Source of the DNA: Marsupella aquatica
Taxonomy: Eukaryota; Marchantiophyta
DNA length: 64,000 bases
Direction: 5' to 3'
Assembly (NCBI GenBank): GCA_973895155.1
Contig: OZ316897.1
Location: 8,122,001 to 8,186,000, forward strand
In this document: in pieces, positions 1-11,681 of the stretch
How the letters are laid out: the number at the start of each line of letters is the position of its first letter
Position numbering within the stretch: position 1 is the stretch's first letter
Notes under the pieces: model-generated
Database searches by the model: none
What the model was told of the DNA's origin: nothing
The model's input: the letters and a program-made list of their open reading frames with translations, nothing else
Made by a program: the position numbers and the translations under genes

Positions 1-19
1 TGTGCAGGGCTATACTTGC

Positions 20-215
20 TTTTACAAGAGAATATCAGGTACATGTGCTGGATTGACTGACAAGGAGTACCCAAAGATATGCTTACTTTTACAATTGAAT
101 ATCAGGTACATGTGCTGGCTGGAGTGGCTGCAATGTTAGAGGCGCATGGATTGACTGACAAGGAGTACCCAAAGATATGGTTACTTTTGCAATTGAATAT
201 CAGGTACATGTGTTG
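20..215. repeat. Short imperfect tandem repeat
   Basis: The phrase AATATCAGGTACATGTG occurs at about 31, 98 and 196, and GATTGACTGACAAGGAGTAC at about 51 and 149. The spacings are 67 and 98 bases, so this is a small 2-3 copy tandem array cut by the left window edge. No coding content is seen. 216-1370 holds no recognisable gene; the short frames there are purine-rich or low-complexity. Confidence 0.7.
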
Positions 216-1397
216 GCGGCTACGTTAGAGACACATAAACTCATAAAGTGTCTTTTCATGCACATAGGAGTACTAGGGAAGTACATTAGCATGAGAGCCT
301 TTTGGGGCATACGAGACTTTTGGCTTTTTCCTACTGAGGATGAGAATTTCTAAAACAAATTGGGTCAATTTTGTTTTCTATTTCCTATTTTTTGTCCTCT
401 TTATGAATTGTGTTGAACGGAAGAAAAGGGGAAGGGAGGAAGAGAGGAAGGGAGCAGCAAGGGAGGGAAGAGAAAAGAAAACAAGGGGAGGGAACAAATA
501 AAAAAGTTCTCCCTCCACATAACATTGTGCGACTGCATCTTGATCCCACGAAGCAACAAAAAGGAGATTTAAATCTATCTGATTTGTTACGACTGCACAC
601 AATTACAGGGGATGCCTAAACTTTAGAATACCCCAAAAAACTTGGCTGGCGCAAGAAAATTCCAAACAACCGTGAGACGGATGACATAGAGAGTCCAGCC
701 TCGTGACCTAAATAAGAAAGGTTCTGAGCCTGGAGGAGTTCCTGTTGCGCAAGGTTACGGATCCAATTAACGCACCAAACACGGTGGCCATTGCCTGTCT
801 TGCATGTTACTCCCACCTCCCACATCCTTGCCCTCCCCAATAACACCACTTTTGCAACAACATACATGCCCAGATGGATCTCTCAGGATGACAAAATGCC
901 CCAATGGATTCTGACAACCTGGATGGACCTTGACCAAACGTCTATTTTAACTCAGATAATACTTCTTACAATTGTGTCTGTAATATAACTTGTAACGGGA
1001 GGGACACAGGGTACAGCCGGTAGTCAGTCCATTAAGCCGGAGCCATAGCAGATCAGCTTGGCATTGTCCAGTCCTTCTGTCCCATTCTTTGTGTAAATTG
1101 TTGAGCTCTCTGAATGCAAGACTAGAAGTCAAGGCTATTGCAAGGGCTACTGACCATGAAGTTTGTGTACACCATGACAGTTTGCTCCAAAGGACCAAGA
1201 CCATATACAAGGCTTAAGAACTATTTTCTCTTGTGTGTCTTTTGGTAGGACAACAACCAAAGCATGTAATCCATGTTAAGACATGTCCTACTACACTGGG
1301 AGAAGCATGTCGGAGAAGTATGATTGAGTGAAACTTTTACAATGGATAAAATACATCCATATCCACTCTAAAGGATACGGTCACCTCACTTTTGTCA

Positions 1398-1406
1398 CCC
1401 TAAGTG
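1398..1406. repeat. Left 9-bp target-site duplication
   Basis: CCCTAAGTG directly abuts the left TIR and is identical to 2382-2390 beside the right TIR. Confidence 0.88.
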
Positions 1407-2381
1407 GAGATATATGCTTGATGGGCCCCCTGGTGAACCTTTCTTACCTGATGGGCCCCTAGGTAACTTTTTTTACCAAGTAGGACCCCTCTTAATGACC
1501 AGTACACCTGTCCTTGTGTGGTGCCTACTATGTATGGTGACTCCAAGCAAACTGCACAGTTGAACCGTGCGGTCAACCTTGCATGGTCGACCAAGAAACC
1601 ACGGAGATGATTCGGGAGAAACCGCGAAAAGCGACTGCCACTGTCGAAACTATGATTTGAAGACAATATGCATTATGTCTTCGGATTCAATGGGTTAATG
1701 CCTGAAGACTCAATGGATTATGTCTTCCTGTGTTTCAAGGTTTAGGGTTTAGGGTGTACCCTGACACCTTTGGGTCTGTCTTCTTTTGAAATTGTTTGTA
1801 TGCATTGCACAGGGGAGTATTACCATTTTTTGAGCGCAATTGTCAATCATTTGCCAATTTTTGTTGTGGCGGCACTAGGCAAATTCTGAACATTGAACTT
1901 GAATATTCTTTGTGGACATTTGGAGGTACCCCACACTGACGCTGACAGTTGTGCATGAAAACATCGTGAAAAATCCATGTGCGCAACGTGAAAAACATAC
2001 CTAATAACTACCCACGATACGGTAAAAATTTGAACCCGAAGACATAATCCATTGTGTCTTCAGGCATTAACCCAGTGAATCCAAAGACATAATGCATATT
2101 GTCTTCAAATCGCAATTTCGACAGTGGCAGTCGCTTTTCGCGGTTTCTCTCAAATAATCTTTGTGGTTTCTTGGTCAACCATGTAAAGTCGACCGCACGA
2201 TTCAACTGTGCAATTTTCTTGGAGTCACTGTACATAGTAGGCACCACACAAGGACAGGTGTAGGCACCACACAAGAACAGGTGTACTGGTCATTAAGAGG
2301 GGTCCTACTTGGTAAAAAAAGTTACCTAGGGGCCCATCAGGTAAGAAAGGTTCACCAGGGGGCCCATCAAGCATATATCTC
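1407..2381. mobile_element. Non-autonomous Mutator-like foldback element
   Basis: A 975-bp element bounded by long terminal inverted repeats: left arm 1407-1727 and right arm 2038-2381. The left arm starts GAGATATATGCTTGATGGG and the right arm ends with its reverse complement, CCCATCAAGCATATATCTC. Both arms are flanked by the same 9 bases, CCCTAAGTG (1398-1406 and 2382-2390), a 9-bp target-site duplication. Long TIRs with a 9-bp duplication are the hallmark of the Mutator (MULE) superfamily. The right arm is about 23 bases longer because of an internal tandem copy of GTAGGCACCACACAAG around 2236-2275. The interior (1728-2037) encodes no transposase and contains two TTTAGGG units at 1741-1754. 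Mirror-image small frames in the two arms are TIR shadows. The class assignment is inference from structure. Confidence 0.88.
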
Positions 2382-2390
2382 CCCTAAGTG
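2382..2390. repeat. Right 9-bp target-site duplication
   Basis: CCCTAAGTG, the exact partner of 1398-1406. Removing the element and one copy restores a 32-bp tandem repeat in the flank, which supports the boundary. Confidence 0.88.
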
Positions 2391-2413
2391 ATATGGTCAC
2401 ATCACTTTTGTCA

Positions 2414-5400
2414 TAGTACTTTACTGTCAGGTGTGTAAAGTGCATGAATCAATTGAGGTTCATGTGCTTGGTCCATTCAAGCATCCATTTGTGAGGGGGA
2501 GCAGTTTTACATTTGCATATTTTTCTAATTCACTTTTACCTTTTTGGAGGGACCAGCCCAAAACTTCCAACATTCTTCTTGTAAAACTTCTTAAGGAAGG
2601 TTTTATTAATGAAGGGCAGTGAGATCAAGCTGCCAACATTTCTAATCTTTGGCCAAGACTTGGCTTGCTTGATGTGCCCTGGCATCTCTATTAGTCTTGC
2701 CTTGACTTTCACCCCAATTATTGCCCCAGCTCTTTCCAGGCTCTAATTCCGATTTGTGTCGTCCGTGCCCTGCTTTTGTTCTATCTGCAGTATTGTTGAC
2801 TACATAATTCTCTTGGCTCGACTGTCACCCCTTCTCTCACTATTCATTTGAGCCTTGATGTTGTCCCCTACTTCTGTGTTGACTTCTGCATCATTTGATC
2901 ATACATTTGTGCAATCTGATCAAATAGGATTTGTCCAATGACAACGCCTTTCAAATGGGCAGGAACAAATTTTGGCCATTGCAAAAATCCAGTTCTATCT
3001 GAACATTTGAGCACCGTCCCCATAGCCCCCTTTAATCCCCCCTCCCTGCACGCCCTATGTGCCTTGCCTCACCAGTGATGTCCATTTGTGCCTCATCCCA
3101 GCCTCCCTGAGGCCCCATTGCATGCACGGTGAATGGGGGAAGAAGGCGGGAGCAGGAGTTGTGGGGGAGGGAAAAGGAAAAGAAAAATATCCTTCCTAAT
3201 AGCACTGTGCTTGGACCCAATGACGCCCCAGCTGCCATTGCACATCTTGTACTCCGTCCAGGCTGTGTCTATGCACTTCCTGGCTTCACCTGCACTTCTT
3301 TTCCTCACTTCAATGACTATGTGCCATTCACAGCATTGGGCTGGACAATGATAACATGCCGCTATGATTGCATACTTAGCCACAATGACACCTAAAATGC
3401 CATGACAACTTCCTTGCGTCACCTGCATTTATTTGCCTCATCTCAACATCTTCTGTTCAATGCATCGGCATAGGCTAGTTCCTTATGTTATACAGCGTTA
3501 TGGATTATGAATTTGGATTCTACAATCTTTTTGTCCCATAGTGCACTTAATGTAGTGTTTATCCTCTAACCTCTTTTGCTTTTCCTTCACTGTACTTTGT
3601 TTGGCCCTTTATAATAAATTGGTCGTTACCACTCTTAACATAGTAGTTAAAGTACATCAAGTTTTGAGGTTGGAGACCCACTAAAAGTGCCTTGCTTCCA
3701 TCCACACGGGCATCCACATGCCCATCAGTGATGAACCACGTCCATCCCAAGGAGCCATCTGGTGGCACTCATGTCATTATCTAGGAAAGCATAAAGCATC
3801 CCTGTCAGCTGCCTAGTGTACCCAATCATACAACATGGTAATCTAAACAACTCTTTAAAAGCATTCTTCATTTGTAAAGTATTACACTCATAAGAATCTC
3901 ATGGAGAGAGAAAACTTGCTCATGGCAAGGTAGCTCATGAGAGAGAAAACTTGTGCATGACAAGGTAGGTAAACTGATTATACAATTTGTAGACGTGGTG
4001 CTACAGCACTATATGTATACTTTGATTCATTATAGAAGTCTACAATTCATTACCTATTCTCTAGAGTGAAGCCACATGCTGAGATTTCTCTCATCTGTAA
4101 CAACAATTTTTTAATTTTACTAAATGCTTGTGAGCAAGGATGGAGAGTCTGGGTATCAGGAGCTCCTGGGCATACACATAGGTATGGGGCTAGTGTACAC
4201 TTATGCGTGACACAGTTATCATGGAGCACTGGACAGAACTCGGGGGGGCGCACATAATCTGTTACAACCTGGTTCAGGAGGAGACCCACTAATAAAAGCA
4301 CAAAATTCACCCAAGGTTCCATGAATAGTCCCCATCCATAGGCTCATACTTGCCTAACTAATAATTTGCATCAAAAGCTATACTCTGAAGCCTGTAGACC
4401 AAGACACTCAGATGGCAGCAAGTTTTGGGGTTTGCGAGGCAACACGTGGGGAAGGCACCATGGGCCTGAGCAAAGCTTGGGCAGTCAGACTAGTCACAGT
4501 AAAGGTTCACAAGCCCAGTCACATTTCTCCCTCCAAAAGTATGCAAGTCATCCTTAGACAAACTCTATAGAACAGGCAGACCTTGATATTAAGTGCAAGG
4601 GTTTGATTTCATCTTTCTTTTTGCACTTATCAGGTATTGCAATTGATTGGTAAGTGCAATTAGTTAATGAAATTGCTACTATTGGTAAGTACAGGTTAAC
4701 AATGGCTTTGAACTTATATCCTGATGACTGCTTGTCTTTACATTCACAGATTGATACTCTGAGACCTCAATTACACGCAAGAAGTATACTGACAATTGAA
4801 GGAGTTGCACTAACTGGTAACTGCAATCTGTGATGAAACTTGCACCATAGTCCAGGTCCCTCCCTCCCACAGTCCCACTAGATCTCACCCTGCCCTTTAA
4901 TCTTTTGTCAGACTCAAAAGTACGAAGATCGCAGCTGAGATTCCAGACCCAAACCTGTTGGACAGCAACTGTTCCAGAAATTGTGGGAGGAAATAATAGT
5001 CACTTTTAGTTCACTTTCTTCATTTGTTATTGAAGAACATCATTATTGTCACTGGATCCAACAGGTTCATTAATAGTGGCGGTTTCAATCAGAGTACACC
5101 CCAAGGCATGATGATTTTATTGAAGTGAACTTGGTATATACTTTCCATTTTTAAAAAATTTTCTCTTCTCTGTAAGACTTGATAATGTTAGAGGAAGGAA
5201 ATTACCTGCAGCTATGTATCGTCCCACCAAATGAGTTGTGGGAGACATCCTAAAGTATTTCACAAGGTCTGTTGTGTTGTGGGGATAAGAGGGCAGCAAC
5301 GGGTTGCCCTCACCATTTTCTTCTCTCCCACGTACAAATTTGAGGTGGATGTCAGGCTAAGGGAGAACCCAGGTTTCCACTAACAGGTTTGTTTCCACTA

Positions 5401-5560
5401 CTAGTAAGTGTCTAAGATTGGTTAATTTTTGTGCTTATAGATCAGTTTCCAATTCTAAAAACAATTGTCTTAAGCAAAATATTATTGCACTTATTAATTT
5501 TACCAGGCCTTTCAGTTTGTCAATCAATAGGCTTTAGATTTTTAGTTTTTGGTTAATGTG
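2414..5560. other. Intergenic stretch without recognisable gene
   Basis: About 3.1 kb of moderately AT-rich DNA. No frame longer than about 110 codons and none with a recognisable domain. A 90-codon minus-strand frame at 4050-4322 begins with a signal-peptide-like segment and has several cysteines, but has no other support. Around 2640-3430 there is a C/T-rich tract that breaks into short, unremarkable frames on both strands. Confidence 0.6.
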
Positions 5561-5885
5561 GTGGACTTTACCTGGGGACTCTTGGGCTTTGAGCTTTCCC
5601 TTGCTTTCTTCAGGGGCATTGGGTCCTCTATCGGTTTTTGTTGTTGTGGTAGTGGACTTTAGTTGAGGGCTCTTGGGCTTTGGGGCTTCTTTGGGCTTGT
5701 CCCTTGCTTGTGCCTTGCTTGTTGGTATTTGTTGTTGTTGTGGTGGACTTTAGTTGAGAACTCTTGGGCTTTGGGGCTTCTTGGGCTTGTCCCTTGCTTG
5801 TTGGTATTTGTTGTGGTGGTGGTGGACTTTAGTTGAGGACTCTTGGGCTTTGGGGCTTCTTGGGCTTGTCCCTTGCTTGTTGGAG
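5561..5885. repeat. Minisatellite, 79-91 bp period
   Basis: GTGGACTTTA followed by a CTCTTGGGCTTTG phrase recurs at 5561, 5652, 5743 and 5822 (periods 91, 91 and 79). GTTGTTGTGGTGG runs separate the units. On the minus strand this gives a low-complexity Thr/Asn/Gln/Pro-rich frame (5659-5925), which I take as a repeat translation and not a gene. Confidence 0.85.
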
Positions 5886-6590
5886 GATCAAGTGTCCCAG
5901 TTGGGCACATTTGTTTTTTGGCCATTTGATATAATTATACTTATCAGGTCCGCACTGAAGTTGCAATTTTGATGGTGAAAGTTTTGTTACAAAAACTTAC
6001 TGCACATTAAATAGGTCAGTCATACAAGCATAACATAAACCAAAACACATGAAATTTAAATCACTTGGTTTGTTAGTTTGTAGATCATAAATAGTGTATT
6101 GATTTATATTTTAGTGTGCAGAGCGCATTAACTTGACGGAGATTAACACACTTGTGCACTTATCACCTGATTTCAGTTATTGAGGTTGCACTCATAGAGG
6201 TCTGACTGTAGCTTATTTGCCAGTTCATATTTTGAGCCAAATTTCAGAATTGCAACCCCATCATTGCGTCAACACTCCGAGATTATCAGCTGTCCAGCTG
6301 ATCCTAGGACTCCCCCACAATCCAAGGCCATAATTATGCGCATGTCCCTAAAGTCTCGGGCATGAGGATGGAGAAACAGACAAATTGATTACTTGCGCTG
6401 ATTATTCTAATCTTCCGACATAATCAAAGCCATCACTTTCCGAGTTTCCATGGTTGACAATTTGACATGAGAGACTTGTGGGCTGTCTTTCTGTCATCAT
6501 CGATCGATCCCGCATCATCCTCAGTCTCTTGCTGTGTGATTTGGCCAACCTTCGATCCGGAATTGCTTTAATGAGTCAGGCAGCCAAGAG

Positions 6591-6868
6591 AATCTAGACG
6601 GTAGAAGCACCGATCGCTCATTCTTTCTTCCTAGACGAGATCCGGGGTTCACTTGGGTTGAGTCACGTCCGGTTCTACTGTAGACGGTAGAAGCATCGTT
6701 CTTCTACTCAGACGTACACGAAGAATCTAGACGGTAGAAGCACCGATCGCTCATTCTTTCTTCCTAGTGAGACACGAGAATACGAGATCCGGGGTTCACT
6801 TGGGTTGAGTCACGTCCGGTTCTACTGTAGACGGTAGAAGCATCGTTCCTCTACTCAGACGTACACGA
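6591..6868. repeat. Tandem duplication about 133-145 bp
   Basis: AATCTAGACGGTAGAAGCAC starts at 6591 and again at 6724. Each copy runs through TTGGGTTGAGTCACGTCCGG and ends in ACTCAGACGTACACGAA. The copies are nearly identical apart from an insertion of about 17 bases in the second (around 6769-6785). This is a recent local duplication in non-coding DNA. Confidence 0.88.
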
Positions 6869-6971
6869 ATGCGCAGCTGAAACCGTTAGATTCAGAGAGC
6901 ACTTGACTGTTCCCAGAGGGGGCACCGGCATCGTCGTTGCTCATCAGCTTGTTGTGGGGTCTCGGTAACTG

Positions 6972-7071
6972 CACATCAAAATATGACATATACCTTGTAC
7001 GGCACCCCTGCATACCGTGATAATACTAGTTTTTTTCTTTCAATCAATGAATGCAGCCACATTTTGATGTG
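6972..7071. repeat. Small foldback (MITE-like) repeat, copy 1
   Basis: Begins CACATCAAAAT and ends ATTTTGATGTG, an 11-base perfect terminal inverted repeat about 100 bases apart. The interior shares ATATGACATATA and a CATACC(G/A)TGATAA phrase, in the same order, with 62152-62281. A small dispersed non-coding element is the simplest reading. No target-site duplication was confirmed. Confidence 0.55.
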
Positions 7072-8324
7072 TGATTACCAGCAGGGCTTGTTGTGTTGTG
7101 TTCCCGCTTGTGTTCACTTGTTTAGCTGCGTGGTGAGATTCGATCGGCTGTTAATTTGGCCGGGGTGGGACCACTGGCCTCGTGTCACTACTATCTACTG
7201 TATTATTGATTGATTATATCGATCCAGGCAAGGCAGGGCTAACACTTTGAAAGTGACAAGGGACAAACAGTGATCACTTTTTCGTGCTGGCTTTTCTCCA
7301 TCACTAAAATTATGCATCCATTCGGGTAGATACCATGTCCTTTCCTCCACTTAGACTCCGTGAAATGCTCTTTGGTGATGTGGACTCGAGTTTGATGGGC
7401 TCGACTGACATCCCCAATCGAAATTGTCCAGAGGTCGGAGCAAGTGCTTCCAACTCCTTTACCATCCCGATCCCAGCCAGCTACTGCAGCCGAGGATGCT
7501 CAAATTAGAGGCAAGCTGCAGTAGAGAAGGCAGGAACCAGCATTATGTCACCATCTTCACCAGCTGGAATCGCAGTAGGTCTACGAAGGAGGCGAGCTGA
7601 CCTCATCCAGTGGGGAGCGCAGGCCCAATTGGACTGGCCACGCATGGAAGGACAGAGTAGTCCAAAGCGATGAAGTTTAGTTTGTGAAGGAGAGATGATA
7701 ATGGCTTTTTCGGTGTGGAGTGCAGACAATATGCATCATTTGATCAGCAAGCAGTCAATCATAAGTTCAGCGTCAATGTTCAGGAGTCATTCTGCAGGTG
7801 ATAACCACACATGTACACTGTCTTGATCAGTTTGGGCCACGTACTTTTGCACCTTGCATGCACAGTTTGCAAGCAGCTTTGGCTGCTGGATGCTGGGTCT
7901 GAATGTTCAAAACCATGAAGAGAGAGCTAGAGAGCAATGATACTTTCAGACTCCATGGAGATTGACGTTCCTGTCGACTGATAGATTGATTGTCGATGAG
8001 AAGGATGTAAGCAATGACTGTAGAAGAGGCCTAGCTAATTCAAGTAGAAAACAATCCATTTGATTAAAAGTTCACGTGTTTGTCAGCCTGCCTAAGAGAT
8101 TTGTTACTTCTTGTTTAAATTGCAAACCCTTGGGAGGTTTCTCGGACTGAAGATTGGATTTCTAATGTCGCTGGGAGGTTGGTGGTTGATCATCTGATCA
8201 GAACCAGTTTCAGGATGCTGGGTCTTTCAATTTGGCCGGTGACTGAATTCCAGACCAATTCTCCTGGAAAGGTGCCGAGAGCACAGGTCCAACTGTAGCA
8301 AACTTAGGGATCGTATTCATCGGC
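7072..8324. other. Upstream region of the LRR receptor kinase
   Basis: About 1.25 kb with no supported gene, presumably promoter and 5' leader of the kinase beginning at 8325. I did not find a convincing TATA box or named cis element. Small frames such as 7505-7729 (minus) show no domain. Confidence 0.5.
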
Positions 8325-11300
8325 ATGGCAGGAAGAGGATATCATAGAGTCAGAGTACTGGATCGGAGAGGGATCGAAAACATCTGCTGGATATCCAGTG
8401 TGGCCGTCTTAGTATGCGGAGTTGTGTCATCTACAACTTTCCCTGGAGACGTTACTGCTCTTCAGGCTGTCAAGAATAGCTTGGTTGACAGTTCTAACAG
8501 CCTGAGCACCTGGGGAGGAGGGGACCCTTGTGATGGATGGGTCGGAGTGTACTGCATCTCAGGGGACTATCCCAGTGACCTCACGGCCAGCAACTTCTCA
8601 CACGTTACTGAACTGAGGTTACCGAATCTCAATCTGAAGGGGAGCCTCGCTGCAGAAATCGGAAATTTTTCAGCTCTCAAGTATCTGAATCTTATGTGGA
8701 ACCAAATCTCAGGGAGCATTCCACCACCAATTGCCAAATTGAAAAATCTGAGCTTCTTACTCCTGAGTGGAAACCAATTGAGCGGCGCACTGCCCAGAGA
8801 GGTGGGCTTTCTCCCGAGCCTCGTCAGAATGCAAATCGACGAGAACAACCTATCTGGACAAATCCCAGACACGTTTGCCTATCCCTATCTACGCAAGGTT
8901 CAGCACATCCAGCTGAGTAGCAATTCTCTGGACGGTGGCATTCCTGTCGGCCTCACCAACCTCACGACCATTCAGTATTTGCTCCTGGATAGCAATAACT
9001 TTACAGGGAATTTGCCAGTGATTGCCAGCATGCCAAACTTGGTGATCGTCCAGCTTGATAACAATAATTTCGATTCCATTCCGGAGCAGTTCGGGACATT
9101 GCCGAATTTGGTGAGGTTGAGTTTGAGGAACTGCAGTCTGAGGGGAGGCATTCCAGATTTCAGTGGGTCGAGCTCGCTAGCAGTGATTGATTTGAGTCAC
9201 AACTCACTCACTGGGTTCATATCAAATGCCACCAAGTCTGCAAACCTCACCACCGTTGACCTCTCGTACAACAGCCTTTCCGGGACGGTTCCAGTGTCCG
9301 TGGGCTCTTTACTGTCCTTGCAGATTTTGGAGCTGAGGGGCAACAGGATCAGCGGTCAGATACCTTCCAATCTGAGCAGCAATGTGCTGCACCAGTCCAT
9401 CATTTTCGACTTCCAGAACAATTTGATTACCAGCGTGGCCAACAAGACCAACCTGCTTGGTGTGACGGGCCCAGATGGGAACATTACGGCCTGGTTATCT
9501 GGCAATCCGTTCTGTGGAACCAGTGCTCCACAGCAGAACAATGCTCTGTGTGTTCCTAGGGATATTGCTGCCTATGTGGACATTGGAGGAGTCATATCCG
9601 CTCCAATGGCATCCACATACCAAAACACCTGCTCTGCTTCATGTGAAACTCCATATGCTCTCGCCACCGTATCCCAACCAAATGACTGCCGATGCGCCGC
9701 ACCCATTACCGTCCAGTGGCAGCTCTTGAGTCCGAGCTTTTATCTGTTTGATCACCACATCCAGCAGAAACTTCAAGCCTATCTTGGTTCTGGATTGTAT
9801 GTGGACGTCAATCAGATCCAGATACAAAGCTATGTTTACCAGCCTGGCTTCAAGCTCCTCTTCACGATCCTCGTCTTCCCGCCAGGAGCACAGTTCGATG
9901 ACAGCGAAGCGGCCAGGATTTACAGCGTGTTCGCCAATTTGAAGCTCCCGAGCAGTACCCTTTTCGGACCGTATGACATGATTTCGTTCTCCTTCCCAGC
10001 AATGGCTTCCAACGGGAAGTCGAGCGGGTTACCAAAGGGGACAATCGCCGGAATTGTGGTGGGGGTTCTGGCATTCGTGGTGCTGAAATCGCTGTGTATG
10101 TATTACATGCTGAAGTACTGGCTGACTTGGAAGAGCCGGGAAAAACGTGAGAAATCTGAGCAGAAATTCTGTAGAAAGCAGTCCACCTTTAAGAAGAGTT
10201 TCTCGGGCATAAAGGTGGCCAGCGTGAAAGAGTTCACATTTGACGAGATCGCAAAGGCCACTGATTACTTCAGCGATGAGAGACTCGTAGGTGAGGGGGG
10301 CTATGGCAAGGTGTACAGCGGGACATTAGAGGATGGTCAGAAGGTTGCTGTCAAGCGTGCGGAGGAAGGATCTCACCAGGGGTCCCTCGAGTTTGAGACA
10401 GAGATCCAGTTGTTGTCCCGAGTGCACCATAAAAATCTAGTTGCTCTGATCGGCTATTGCAATGACCAGGGCGAGCAATTGCTGGTCTATGAATTCGTCG
10501 CCTACGGTTCTCTGTCATGGCATTTGTCCGCTGCAGCGAGAGTCCCTCTTACCTTCCTCACCCGACTCCAAATCGCTCTCGATTCAGCCAGGGGGATACA
10601 CTACCTTCACACGCAGGCTAACCCACCGATATTTCATCGTGATATCAAGGTAATCACACCACAATTATAAATTTCATACTTTTTCAGACGCTTTCTGTTA
10701 AAAACGTTAAGCAAGTTTCTGCTGTTAATGAAAGTGGTAGTATAAACATGGAGAAAAATGCGACCAAGTCAGATTAGTATGAGTCTATGAGTATCGGTAA
10801 ATTGCCATAAACAGAGTAAAAGAGAAAACAAATTGCACTTTATTTGATGGCCTTGCTCTTGGACATGTTATATACTGTAAAATGATCAAATCTGCCTTGA
10901 GTTCTACTGATGTATAGTTTACACTTTCCTTTCCTTTCCTTTCCTTTCCTTTCCTTTCCTTTCCTTTCCTTTCCCTTGAGGCCCAAACCATTTCTTGATG
11001 GTCTTGTCCTTGGAAATGATGTTTTAGGCATCCAACATACTACTAGACGAGCAATTTCATGGAAAAGTATCAGACCTGGGCCTGTCGAAGGTGGCTCCCC
11101 AGCCGGATTTAGGTGGCATGGTGGGCTATGTGTCCACAGTGGTGAAAGGAACGCCTGGTTATCTGGATCCTGAATACTTCAAAACACATCGGCTCACTGA
11201 CAAGAGCGATGTGTATAGTTTCGGTGTGGTGCTGCTGGTGTTGGTGACTGGCGAGCAGCCCATCTCAGATGGAAAGAATTTGGTGAGGGAGGTGAACAGT

Positions 11301-11681
11301 GCTTATGATGAGGGAGCCTTGGCGAGGGTGGTCGACCTCCGGATCAGAGGGTCGTATTCCCATCGAGCAATGGACATGATCACGAGATTGGCACTGGTGT
11401 GCTGCCGGGACAACCCGGATGAAAGGCCTACAATTGGAGAGGTCGTCACTCAGCTGGAGGAGTTGTGGAAGGAGACCTATTACGAATCTGCAGAGGATGC
11501 GAATACCCCTAGTGCATACAGCGGAGATTTGCGTAATGACTGCCTCAGATCTGAAGATTCGCTTTTCGAACTCGACCCCTCGAAGGATAGCTCTCCAAAT
11601 TCGTCCACTGTGTGGAGCAGTAGCGGCAATCCAGAGTCTGGAGGAAGTGTTCCCAACATCAACATTGTCAACCCCAGATGA
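8325..11681 (+). CDS. LRR receptor-like kinase, LRR-VIII type
   Basis: Membrane receptor kinase predicted to perceive an extracellular ligand and phosphorylate Ser/Thr targets. Exon 1 is 8325-10649, exon 2 is 11028-11681, with a GT-AG phase-0 intron; the protein is 992 aa. Seen in order: hydrophobic segment at about residues 20-36 (signal peptide); LRR N-terminal cap 43-77 ending GDPCDGWVGVYC; LRR repeats to about 390; a Cys-containing linker; a second ectodomain to about 565; membrane segment about 571-595; kinase. Kinase marks are loop GEGGYG (about 656), Lys677 in VAVKRA, HRD at 771-773, and GTPGYLDPEY. The Mg-binding DFG is DLG (791-793). Ectodomain order and wording resemble Arabidopsis LRR-VIII-1 proteins such as At1g06840 (family knowledge). 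The Met has an in-frame secretory N-terminus, which supports the start. The ligand is unknown. Confidence 0.92.
10925..10974. repeat. (TTTCC)n microsatellite in kinase intron
   Basis: About ten uninterrupted pentamers within the single intron (10650-11027) of the LRR kinase. They lie between two similar phrases, TTGATGGCCTTGCTCTTGGA (about 10845) and TTGATGGTCTTGTCCTTGGA (about 10995). Slippage here would change intron length without touching coding sequence. Confidence 0.95.

Noticed and set aside
1741-1754. TTTAGGGTTTAGGG as an interstitial telomere
   Set aside because: Only two units, inside a MULE interior; too short to call telomeric.
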